A stretch of DNA of 36,593 nt. It comes from Spyradenecus sp045634445. Lineage in GTDB: Bacteria; Verrucomicrobiota; Kiritimatiellia; RFP12; DVOR01. The stretch covers positions 1 through 36,593 of the forward strand of contig JAZRAG010000079.1 of the NCBI GenBank assembly GCA_045634445.1. The letters are read 5' to 3'. Below the pieces are notes generated by a model that was given only the letters and a program-made list of their open reading frames with translations, made no database searches and was not told the DNA's origin. Of this stretch, positions 1 to 6,476 are shown piece by piece (the first letter of the stretch is position 1; every line of letters starts with the position of its first letter). The position numbers and the translations under genes were made by a program.

Positions 1-116
1 TTCCGGTGGCCATAGAGAGGATGTAACACCCGTTCCCATTCCGAACACGGAAGTGAAGAGCCTCATCGGCGAGGGTACTGCCAGGTTCGCTGGTGGGAGA
101 GTAGCACGCTGCCGGG
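1..116 (+). rRNA. rrf: 5S ribosomal RNA
   Basis: Recognised from the conserved 5S core (CCGTTCCCATTCCGAACACGG at about 31-51, without spelling the rest) and the loop E/helix IV region. The terminal helix I closes: CCGGTGGC at 3-10 pairs with GCTGCCGG at 108-115 (two G-U pairs), and 2/116 can add a wobble pair. The gene is therefore essentially complete at the left edge; the 23S gene is expected just outside the window, and a strong terminator follows. Confidence 0.95.
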
Positions 117-125
117 TTTTCCCAC

Positions 126-158
126 AAGCCTGATCTCGAAAAAGGTCAGGCTTTTTTT
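126..158 (+). terminator. Rho-independent terminator of the rRNA operon
   Basis: Ten-base-pair stem 126-135 with 144-153 (one G-U pair), eight-base loop TCGAAAAA-type, followed by a run of T from 152 to 158. It lies 10 bp after the 5S gene, so it ends the rRNA transcript. Confidence 0.9.
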
Positions 159-292
159 ATTTCTACTGCAGATAAGCATTTGTACTGCAGATAGACAAAG
201 TCTGCGCAACGCGCAGACCGCAAAACCTGCTCCGTAAACCTTGCGAAAATGCGTCTGTGGCGGATAGGTGGGCCCCCTTCAGGGCTAAAAGG

Positions 293-326
293 GACAAAGG
301 GTCTGCAGAGACAAAGGGACTGCAGA
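293..326. repeat. 17-bp tandem duplication
   Basis: Two adjacent copies of GACAAAGGGNCTGCAGA (293-309 and 310-326) differ at one base (T versus A). The same AGACAAAG and CTGCAGAT words recur at 164-200, so this is part of a local repeat family. Confidence 0.8.
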
Positions 327-330
327 TTTC

Positions 331-354
331 GCTCTCCGAGGATGCTGACGACAC
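331..354. repeat. Diverged 24-bp dispersed repeat, copy 1
   Basis: Matches 630-653 at 20 of 24 positions (core CGAGGATG.TGACG versus CGAGGATGCCGACG). Copy 2 is part of a larger inverted structure; this copy lacks the partner arm. Confidence 0.6.
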
Positions 355-458
355 ATCTCACATCCATGATGACATCTCACCTTGCAGATCAATAAGGGGG
401 CAGTGAGGTCATCGGCTACCCCTTTGCCTCTGCTGCTTAGCGGCTCATCTATCTGAGC

Positions 459-501
459 GACAGGCCGTTGCCTGTCTCATCTATCCCGTTGTTCTCGGGA
501 T
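459..501. repeat. Two adjacent hairpins
   Basis: GACAGGC at 459-465 pairs perfectly with GCCTGTC at 470-476 around a CGTT loop. ATCCCG at 483-488 pairs with CGGGAT at 496-501. A related hairpin with the same GGCGTTGCC core lies near 875-892 (GTCGGG/CCCGAC). REP-like extragenic palindromes are the simplest reading. Confidence 0.55.
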
Positions 502-588
502 TTCTCTGTCGCCCCTTCAGGGCTAGGCGCCTGCGGCGCAGGACTGCCAGGAGGGAGGCGACGAATTAGCGCAAGAACGCAAGTCCTT

Positions 589-653
589 GTTCCGTCGCTC
601 CCCTCGGGGAGCGTGATGCTACGCATTCCGCTCCCCGAGGATGCCGACGGAAC
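589..653. repeat. Composite inverted repeat with internal hairpin
   Basis: GTTCCGTCG at 589-597 is the exact reverse complement of CGACGGAAC at 645-653. Between them GCTCCCC/GGGGAGC (597-612) forms a second hairpin, and CTCCCCGAGG at 631-640 could compete for the same partner. Contains copy 2 of the 24-bp repeat (630-653). Confidence 0.65.
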
Positions 654-1072
654 GCTACGCAAAACGATGGCAGGATGTCCCACCCCACGATCAGCGATCC
701 TTGCAGATTCTTCGCTATTTTCCATGAGTCGCACAAATCTTATCCACTGCTTGAAAAGGGCACATCTCCATTTCTCGACTGCGTGCGCTTACCGCTTTTC
801 TAGCCCTGAATGGGCGATAGATAATAGATGGTATTAGAGGGGCGGCGTGCTTGCGAAGCAGGTTCTGCAGTCGGGGCGTTGCCCGACATTCCCTTATGGA
901 TAGGCTAAGCGCCTGCGCCGCAAGCGCCCCTTCTGTGTATTATTATTCGCTCCGCTCATATGCCGTACCTTGTGGTGCTACTCATATGTCTATTTTCTCT
1001 TACCTATCTGCTACGTAGTTTGGTGTATTTTGAGCCTTGTTGTAATATTCGCGCTTTTTTATAATTAAAGTA

Positions 1073-1101
1073 TTGCATACAAGCCAGAAATGCGCTATTC
1101 T
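1073..1101 (+). promoter_or_regulatory. Sigma70-type promoter of the secreted-protein gene
   Basis: TTGCAT (1073-1078) and TATTCT (1096-1101) are separated by 17 bp. Expected transcription start is near 1108, giving a leader of only about 14 nt before the ATG at 1122, with no clear Shine-Dalgarno. Confidence 0.5.
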
Positions 1102-1121
1102 ATGGTCAGAAAGATTGTGTT

Positions 1122-2690
1122 ATGACATCAATACGATACACCATTTTCTTGGCTTCGATGCTTGCGCTGATGGCGCAAGTACAGGCGTCTATTAGCGGTT
1201 GGCTCTCGTTGGATACCACTGAACGGGATGGCACAACGGGTGAATTAATCATTAAGCCTTATACTTTTATGGATAAGGCTGGGCAAACCTATAGCTTGCC
1301 AGGTACGCAGGCGCCAGGTTGGTCGGTCTTTAATGCGCCTAAGGCTGAATTGGAAGACGCTCTGCCGTATAAGGTTGTGGCAGATACTGATTTCAATAAC
1401 AATGGCATGCTTGCGTTTACGAAAGAAACGTTAGACAATGAGCAGACCTTCTTGGCGTTAGGCATTAGCGAAAAGAAGGATGATGCGATTCAGAAGCCTA
1501 TACAGATGCTTTTGCCTGAAGAGGAAGCGAATGCACATAAGGTGCGCGAAGACAATCTTTATGCAACGGTTCGCTTCGTAGAATGCGCAGATTTGCCGAA
1601 GATTGATGTCTTGAAGAAGATGTATCCTTCGTATCAAGCGAGTCTGCCCAATGATGGATTCACGCCTGTTTACACAGCTGCGAAGTTAGGCGTATGCGTA
1701 GGTCCTGGTGGTTACTTTTATGTGACACGCGTGATTGTAGGCGAAGGGCAGTCTGACTTACCCGAAGCGTACACCTTTGAATTCTGCAAATCAAAGGTGT
1801 CCTACAACGATGTGGGTAATGGCGCAGTGACGATTCGTATCAAATTCCAGACCTATCACGGTGATGATGGCGTTATGGGACGTCGCGCATTTTGTATCTA
1901 TGCAAAGGATGCTAAGAATCCTGACGCAACCGAACACTGCCTGACGAAGGGAATCGGTTACGAATGGGCGATTGCCGATGGTGAATATCAATTTGACTTT
2001 GCTAGCTTAGGCAAATCAGATGAAGCGATGTGGTTGTATGCGATTGATGACTCGCTTGCCGCGAGCGATCTGACGATGCCGGAAAACCCCTTAATGCAAT
2101 TGAATCGATTGGCATTCTCTGCTACGGGTGGTGGCTTCTATGAAGCATGGATGACAACGGGTGCCGCGCAGACAACCACTGCGCTTGCGGCGTATGATGC
2201 CAAACAATTCACGCCCTATGTTGAAGCTCCTGGCGCTTTGTTTAGCCTCTACACCGATTGGGCTACGAAGTACAACGTGAACCTAACGGATTATTTAGAG
2301 GCACCCACGGGTGGCATTTCGACTTATGGCGCAGCAACCGAAGACTTGGCTGAGCACGCCTTTGATGCCTTCTTGCTTTATATGGATCCCGAAACCAACG
2401 AACCTTTGCGTTTGACCGTGACGGGGCTTGTTACGGAAGCGGATACAGTTTCCTTTACGGTGAAGGGCCCTGCAGGCTGCAATTTGCGTGATGCTGTACA
2501 GCGTGCTGCGCATTTGTGCATTCGTCGTGCGGCAGATTTGAATACGCTTGCGGATGCAGAACCCGAGATGTATGATCTCGCATTCTCTGCGGATGGCACA
2601 TCTGCTTCCTTCGCCTTGCCGAAGACGGAAGGCGAAACAGAACTGCCCTTTATGCAGGCAACGTTGGTCCCTGTGACGGATATCAAATGA
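1122..2690 (+). CDS. Secreted protein of unknown function
   Basis: 522 aa. The N-terminus has a short basic start, a hydrophobic core (about residues 7-18) and an Ala-x-Ala-like cleavage zone near residues 20-23 (VQA-S), i.e. a Sec signal peptide; no lipobox Cys and no further membrane span, so the product should be exported to periplasm or outside. The mature part is acidic, rich in aromatic and Thr residues and looks like beta-rich extracellular domains; I recognise no catalytic motif or family. It stands alone: promoter just upstream, strong bipartite terminator just downstream, so it is a single-gene unit. The mature region contains segments such as FCIYAKDAKNP and LCIRRAADLNTLAD that could be paired carbohydrate-binding-like or Ig-like modules, but this is guesswork. 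Codon use resembles neighbours. Gene certain, function unknown. Confidence 0.85.
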   Translation: MTSIRYTIFLASMLALMAQVQASISGWLSLDTTERDGTTGELIIKPYTFMDKAGQTYSLPGTQAPGWSVFNAPKAELEDALPYKVVADTDFNNNGMLAFTKETLDNEQTFLALGISEKKDDAIQKPIQMLLPEEEANAHKVREDNLYATVRFVECADLPKIDVLKKMYPSYQASLPNDGFTPVYTAAKLGVCVGPGGYFYVTRVIVGEGQSDLPEAYTFEFCKSKVSYNDVGNGAVTIRIKFQTYHGDDGVMGRRAFCIYAKDAKNPDATEHCLTKGIGYEWAIADGEYQFDFASLGKSDEAMWLYAIDDSLAASDLTMPENPLMQLNRLAFSATGGGFYEAWMTTGAAQTTTALAAYDAKQFTPYVEAPGALFSLYTDWATKYNVNLTDYLEAPTGGISTYGAATEDLAEHAFDAFLLYMDPETNEPLRLTVTGLVTEADTVSFTVKGPAGCNLRDAVQRAAHLCIRRAADLNTLADAEPEMYDLAFSADGTSASFALPKTEGETELPFMQATLVPVTDIK

Positions 2691-2708
2691 TTGATTGATG
2701 AAAAATAC

Positions 2709-2759
2709 CCGCGTTTAATGCAAAAAAGGTGAAACTTTTTGCAAGAAAACGCGGCTTTT
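2709..2759 (+). terminator. Bipartite rho-independent terminator
   Basis: Outer stem CCGCGTTT (2709-2716) with AAACGCGG (2747-2754) and inner stem TGCAAAAA (2719-2726) with TTTTTGCA (2736-2743), then CTTTTC. It separates the secreted-protein gene from thrS. Confidence 0.85.
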
Positions 2760-2761
2760 CT

Positions 2762-2809
2762 TTGCTATCCGTATTAAATTAAGGTATAATTTCTCGCGAT
2801 TTTAAGGAG
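2762..2809 (+). promoter_or_regulatory. Promoter and ribosome binding site of thrS-infC
   Basis: TTGCTA (2762-2767), 17-bp spacer, consensus TATAAT (2785-2790). AAGGAG at 2804-2809 is the Shine-Dalgarno, 10 nt before the ATG at 2820. The -10 box lies only 30 bp before the start codon, which fixes the short N-terminus of ThrRS. Confidence 0.85.
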
Positions 2810-2819
2810 TTTTGAGAAT

Positions 2820-4559
2820 ATGAGCGCAACGCTTGAAGAAATTCGTCACAGTGCGGCCCATTTGATGGCCTCCGCAGTGTGCTCGTTGTTTGACAATGTA
2901 AAGATTGACATCGGCCCTGCTACGGATGACGGCTTTTACTATGATTTTGATTTGGAACATCGCTTAAGCGCAGAAGATTTCCCTGCCATTGAAAAGGCAA
3001 TTCGCAAGTTGATTGGCGCGAAGCTTCCCTTCGTGCGCGAAGAAGTCACGCGCGAACAAGCCGCTGAAATCTTCAAGGATCAGCCCTATAAGCTTGATCG
3101 CTTGGCAGATATTCCTGAAGGCGAAACTGTTTCGATTTACCGCACCGGTGATTACGTTGACCTCTGCCGTGGCCCTCACGTGGAACACAGCGGCTGTGTG
3201 GGTGCTGTCAAGTTGATGAACGTGGCTGGCAGTTACTATCGTGGCAATGAAAAGAACAAGATGCTTCAGCGCGTCTATGGCATTGCTGCAGCTTCCCAGA
3301 AGGAAGTTGATGCGATTATCGCTCGCATTGAAGAAGCAAAGAAGCGCGACCACCGTAAACTCGGTAAGGAATTAGAACTCTTCACCATCACCGAAAGCGT
3401 TGGCCCTGGCTTGGCGCATTGGTTGCCGAAGGGTGCACGCGTCCGCGTGGCCATTGAAGACTACTGGCGTAAGGAACACTTCCGTCACGGTTACGAAATG
3501 CTCTTCACGCCGCACATTGGTCGCGCCAACCTCTGGCAGACTTCTGGTCACTTGGGCTTCTACAAGGACGGTATGTTCCCTCCGATGAACGTGACCGAAG
3601 GTGAAGGCGATAAGGCCGTTCAGGAAACGTACTACGCGAAGCCGATGAACTGCCCCTTCCACATCCAGGCTTACCTCGCGAAGAAGTACAGCTACCGCGA
3701 TTTGCCGTTGCGCTGGGCCGAACTCGGCACCGTGTATCGCTATGAAAAGGATGGCGTCCGTCACGGTCTCTTCCGCGTGCGTGGCTTTACGCAGGACGAT
3801 GCGCACATCTTCTGCGCACCTGAAAAGATTGAAGACGAAATTCGCTTCACTGTGAAGTTCTGCTTGCACATCTTGCATCGCTTCGGCTTCCAGGATATCA
3901 CCGCTTACCTCTCCACCCGCCCTGAAAAGGCAGTAGGCGATCCTGAAAAGTGGGAACAGGCTACCAATTCCTTGCGTAGCGCTCTTGAAGCAGAAGGTAT
4001 GCACTACGAAGTCGATGAAGGCGGCGGTGCATTCTATGGTCCGAAAATTGACATGAAGATCAAGGACGCCCTTGGTCGTGAATGGCAGCTCGGTACGATT
4101 CAGTTTGACTTTAACCTTCCCGAACGCTTCGACCTCACCTACGTGGGCGAAGACGGTAAGGAACATCGCCCCTACATGGTGCACCGCGCATTGCTCGGTT
4201 CGCTCGAACGCTTCTTCGGCATCTTGATCGAACACTACGCTGGCGCATTCCCTGCATGGTTGGCACCCGTTCAAGCAAAGGTTCTTCCCATCACCGATGC
4301 GCAGCTCCCGATGGCCAAGGAAGTCTTGGCAAAGCTTCAGGCTGCAGACTTGCGTGTGGAAATTGATCCCTCGAATGACAAGGTCGGCGCCAAGATCCGT
4401 AAGGCCACCCTCGCAAAGGTGCCCTATATGCTCGTTATTGGCGGCCGCGAAGCCGAAGCAGGCGTTGTCGCCGTGCGTTCCCGTGAAAAGGGCGACCTCG
4501 GCACCATGACCCCCGAAGCCTTTATTGAGATGATTCGTCAAGAAACATCTGAAAACTAA
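2820..4559 (+). CDS. thrS: Threonyl-tRNA synthetase, form without TGS domain
   Basis: 579 aa; charges tRNA-Thr with threonine in the cytoplasm. The protein begins directly at the editing domain: HxxxH at residues 10-14 and CRGPH (C116, H120) form the Ser-tRNA editing site. Then come the class II catalytic core (KPMNCPFH around residue 276 with zinc ligand C278, motif 2 VRGFTQDDAHIF, motif 3 HRALLGSLERF) and the C-terminal anticodon-binding domain (VPYMLVIGGREAE). E. coli ThrRS is 642 aa; the missing about 60 residues correspond to the N-terminal TGS domain. A consensus promoter and SD immediately upstream show that it was not missed by a wrong start. MNCPFH replaces the commoner MNCPGH. Co-transcribed with infC (28-bp gap), the classical thrS-infC order. 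Confidence 0.97.
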   Translation: MSATLEEIRHSAAHLMASAVCSLFDNVKIDIGPATDDGFYYDFDLEHRLSAEDFPAIEKAIRKLIGAKLPFVREEVTREQAAEIFKDQPYKLDRLADIPEGETVSIYRTGDYVDLCRGPHVEHSGCVGAVKLMNVAGSYYRGNEKNKMLQRVYGIAAASQKEVDAIIARIEEAKKRDHRKLGKELELFTITESVGPGLAHWLPKGARVRVAIEDYWRKEHFRHGYEMLFTPHIGRANLWQTSGHLGFYKDGMFPPMNVTEGEGDKAVQETYYAKPMNCPFHIQAYLAKKYSYRDLPLRWAELGTVYRYEKDGVRHGLFRVRGFTQDDAHIFCAPEKIEDEIRFTVKFCLHILHRFGFQDITAYLSTRPEKAVGDPEKWEQATNSLRSALEAEGMHYEVDEGGGAFYGPKIDMKIKDALGREWQLGTIQFDFNLPERFDLTYVGEDGKEHRPYMVHRALLGSLERFFGILIEHYAGAFPAWLAPVQAKVLPITDAQLPMAKEVLAKLQAADLRVEIDPSNDKVGAKIRKATLAKVPYMLVIGGREAEAGVVAVRSREKGDLGTMTPEAFIEMIRQETSEN

Positions 4560-4587
4560 GAACAACAACCCTAACAGGAGAGATCCC

Positions 4588-5226
4588 TTGGCCTTCCCCC
4601 AAGACCGTCAGGAACAAAATGGACGTAAGACGAATACCTTCGTCCGTACCAACTACAAAATCCGCGTGCCCGAAGTGCGTGTCGTGGATTCCACTGGTAA
4701 GATGCTCGGCGTAATGCCGACGCGTAAAGCTCAGGCACTCGCAGAAGCCCAGGGCCTTGACCTCGTTGAAATCACACCGAGCGCTCAGCCTCCCGTCTGC
4801 AAGTTGATGGACTACGGCAAATTCCGCTACGAGGAAAGCCTCAAGCAGAAGCAGGCCCGTAAGAATGCTAAGGCTACGCAGGTCAAGGAAATCAAATTCC
4901 ACGCAGCAACCGATGTGGGTGACGTGAACCGTAAGGTCAAAGAAATCCTCGGCTTCATTGACCAGGGCAACAAGGTGAAGGTTTCCTTGATGTTCCGTGG
5001 TCGTGAAAACGCACACCGCGAACTCGGCCAGGAAATGATTGAAAACGTCATCACCCTCTGCGGCGAAAAAGTGCAGGTTGAACAAGCCCCCAAATTGCTC
5101 GGTCGCACCCTTAGCTGTATGCTTGCGCCGAAGTCGGTCAAGGGTGGCGCTAAGAAGGCTGCTCCTGCCGAACAGCCCCCCGCACCGCCTCGCGCTGCGC
5201 CTGGTCTCAGCCCCACACGTCCGTAA
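4588..5226 (+). CDS. infC: Translation initiation factor IF-3
   Basis: 212 aa. Binds the 30S subunit, blocks premature 50S joining and proofreads the initiator tRNA-start codon pairing. N-domain (YKIRVPEVRVVDSTGKMLGVM, about residues 18-85), lysine-rich linker, and C-domain (VKEIKFH..., FRGRE, KLLGRTL, about 90-180) are all present. The start is TTG at 4588 with AGGAG at 4576-4580 seven bases upstream; no ATG fits. Rare starts in infC are known elsewhere (AUU in E. coli) and let IF-3 repress its own translation, so the same autoregulation is plausible here. A Pro/Ala-rich tail of about 30 residues extends past the usual end. The rpmI-rplT genes that normally follow are absent; an SDR gene follows instead. 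Confidence 0.96.
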   Translation: MAFPQDRQEQNGRKTNTFVRTNYKIRVPEVRVVDSTGKMLGVMPTRKAQALAEAQGLDLVEITPSAQPPVCKLMDYGKFRYEESLKQKQARKNAKATQVKEIKFHAATDVGDVNRKVKEILGFIDQGNKVKVSLMFRGRENAHRELGQEMIENVITLCGEKVQVEQAPKLLGRTLSCMLAPKSVKGGAKKAAPAEQPPAPPRAAPGLSPTRP

Positions 5227-5230
5227 GGAC

Positions 5231-5851
5231 ATGAAAACGCTCGTCTTTGTTGGCCCAGGACGTATCGGCGAAGCCGTACGCACCTCTTTTGACCCCAAAG
5301 ACTTTCAGATTACCGTGCTCTCGCGCAGAGAGTACGGTGATTTTTTATCTCCAGACTACACGCCAGAGGCTGCAGTTGAAACACTTACTGCCTGCGATGC
5401 CTTGATTTGTTTCGCAGGACTCTTTGAGCTCAATGCCTCTGCAGAACGCATGCGCCAAGCCAATGACACGGCAATTCGCCGCATTGCAGAGGCTACGCAT
5501 CGTAGATTTCCCACTGCGCACATTATCACCTTCTTAGACACTCGCATTCATCGCGCACTTGAAACCGTGCCAGAACCCGTGCGAGCCTACCTGAAATCAA
5601 AGCAAGCCCTTGCCCAATGGACGCTTGAGAAAGCAGTGGAATGGGGCCGCGCCACGGGCGCGCGTGTCAATGCCATTGCGCCAGGCCCTGTTTTGCCACC
5701 GCCAAATAAGACCCATTCAGAAAAAGCTGGCGATTGCCTAACTCCGCGCCCCACCCCCGCAGATATCGCCGCCGCCCTTCAATTCCTCCTTGCGACCCCT
5801 TCTATTACAGGTCAAATCCTCTACGTTTCCGCTGGTCAACAATTGCTGTGA
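5231..5851 (+). CDS. Short-chain dehydrogenase, FolM/pteridine-reductase-like
   Basis: 206 aa from the ATG at 5231, four bases after the infC stop. Rossmann-type N-terminus with GPGRIGEAV (residues 8-16) in place of the usual TGxxxGIG, an active-site YxxxK (AYLKSKQAL) and the C-terminal pattern RPTPADIAAALQFLL...ITGQILYVSAGQ, which is closest to the FolM/PTR1 dihydromonapterin/pteridine reductase subgroup. It would be an NADPH-dependent cytosolic reductase, perhaps of pterins; substrate is inferred. The family Ser before Tyr is not obvious (FLDTRIHRAL occupies that place), so activity may differ. The only SD-like sequence (AAGGA, 5225-5229) overlaps the infC stop and is too close to ATG, so translation is probably coupled to infC termination. 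The frame remains open upstream inside infC. Confidence 0.75.
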   Translation: MKTLVFVGPGRIGEAVRTSFDPKDFQITVLSRREYGDFLSPDYTPEAAVETLTACDALICFAGLFELNASAERMRQANDTAIRRIAEATHRRFPTAHIITFLDTRIHRALETVPEPVRAYLKSKQALAQWTLEKAVEWGRATGARVNAIAPGPVLPPPNKTHSEKAGDCLTPRPTPADIAAALQFLLATPSITGQILYVSAGQQLL

Positions 5852-5900
5852 ACAAACGGCGTGAGTTTGTGTAAATAGTACATTTCCGGGCGTGGAAATG
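5852..5900. repeat. Two perfect hairpins with a shared GGCG loop
   Basis: ACAAAC (5852-5857) pairs with GTTTGT (5865-5870) around GGCGTGA, starting on the base after the SDR stop codon. CATTTCC (5881-5887) pairs with GGAAATG (5894-5900) around GGGCGT. Stems differ completely but the loops share GGCG with the array units that follow. Confidence 0.75.
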
Positions 5901-5921
5901 CGCGATTAACGGAGCCATGAA

Positions 5922-6185
5922 AAACTCCGCCGAAGTCTTGTTTAAACTCCGCCGAAGTTTGAATCAAACATGGGCGATGTTTGTTTGAAACATGGGCGGA
6001 GTTTTTTTAAAACATGGGCGATGTTTTTAAACCACCTTTTTGATGCGTTTTTTTGACCTCTTTGGGGATATTTTCAACTCAACCTCACTTTGATTTCAAC
6101 TCAACCTCACTTCGGCTTTAAGTGAACCTCACTTTGATGTCAAGTGAACCTCACTGCAAATAGAAGTGAACCTTACTTGAAAAAG
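5922..6185. repeat. 22-bp-phased palindromic repeat array (12 units)
   Basis: Unit starts are exactly 22 bp apart: AAAC at 5922, 5944, 5966, 5988, 6010; two degenerate units at 6032 and 6054; then AACT/AAGT at 6076, 6098, 6120, 6142, 6164. First block: two units AAACTCCGCCGAAGT, three units AAACATGGGCGNNGTTT (5966 and 6010 are perfect dyads AAACAT-GGGCG-ATGTTT). Second block: AACTCAACCTCACTT twice, then AAGTGAACCTYACTT-type, a dyad AAGTGA-ACC-TCACTT. Period 22 is not a multiple of three and there is no open frame, so it is non-coding. Confidence 0.85.
5944..6008 (+). terminator. Possible terminator formed by array units
   Basis: AAACTCCGCC (5944-5953) is the exact reverse complement of GGCGGAGTTT (5995-6004), followed by T through 6008; the internal unit AAACAT/ATGTTT (5966-5982) can fold inside the loop. 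As RNA this is a branched hairpin with a U-run, able to end the thrS-infC-SDR transcript. Confidence 0.5.
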
Positions 6186-6404
6186 GGTTAAAAAGCCGCT
6201 CAAAAGTCTCGTGAGGGGTGTTTTCTTTGGGATGTATTTATCGCGCAGTAAGGGTGCCGATGATGGTGGGGCGGTAGGTCGCCATTTGGGCGAAAAGGGA
6301 GGTTTTTGGGGTGGTAATTGAAATGAATGGGGGAGGTTGTTTTCGGTGGAGATTGGTCGCTAATTAATACTGCGGAGTTTTGTGGGATATAGATGTTTTC
6401 TTCT
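6186..6404. other. Spacer without recognisable gene
   Basis: About 220 bp, G-rich on the plus strand in its second half (runs of GGTGGGG, GGGGGAGG at about 6265-6335). No start codon with an SD and a convincing product, no tRNA, and no lysine or threonine riboswitch or attenuator peptide that I can identify. Confidence 0.5.
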
Positions 6405-6471
6405 TTTATAGATGTAGCGATTTGTGGTATAATGCAAGTGTTTTATTTGTTGTAACGTTATTACATTGGAG
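6405..6471 (+). promoter_or_regulatory. Promoter and ribosome binding site of hom
   Basis: Extended -10 TGG-TATAAT with TATAAT at 6428-6433; the -35 (TTTATA, 6405-6410, 17-bp spacer) is poor, as is common with extended -10 promoters. GGAG at 6468-6471 lies five bases before the ATG at 6477. Confidence 0.7.
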
Positions 6472-6476
6472 CTGAT

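Larger units (their letters stand above)
160..1068. other. Gene-free, repeat-rich spacer after the rRNA operon
   Basis: About 900 bp with no credible gene: the open frames here are short, lack ribosome binding sites and encode low-complexity Arg/Ser/Pro-rich sequence. The stretch instead holds CTGCAG-containing repeats (164-174, 183-193, 293-326), several perfect hairpins (459-476, 483-501, 597-612), a pair of diverged 24-bp copies (331-354 and 630-653) and recurrent CCCTTCAGGGCTA-type words (about 275-287, 513-525, inverted near 799-811). It looks like an accumulation of REP-like extragenic palindromes and decayed duplications. Confidence 0.6.

Noticed and set aside
738..746. DnaA-box-like TTATCCACT, possible replication origin
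   Set aside because: A single imperfect box with no cluster, no AT-rich unwinding element and no dnaA/dnaN nearby.
613..837. 74-codon open frame in the post-rRNA spacer
   Set aside because: Begins inside a palindrome, no SD, low-complexity product; the DNA there is repeat.
2690..2819. Upstream TGS domain or tRNA-like operator for thrS
   Set aside because: The stretch is occupied by a terminator and a consensus promoter; no in-frame coding extension.
3372..4568. 398-codon open frame antisense to thrS
   Set aside because: Shadow of thrS; no motif, no ribosome binding site, and thrS is certain.
5922..6185. CRISPR array
   Set aside because: Units are 22 bp end to end with no spacers between them, and no cas gene is in the window.
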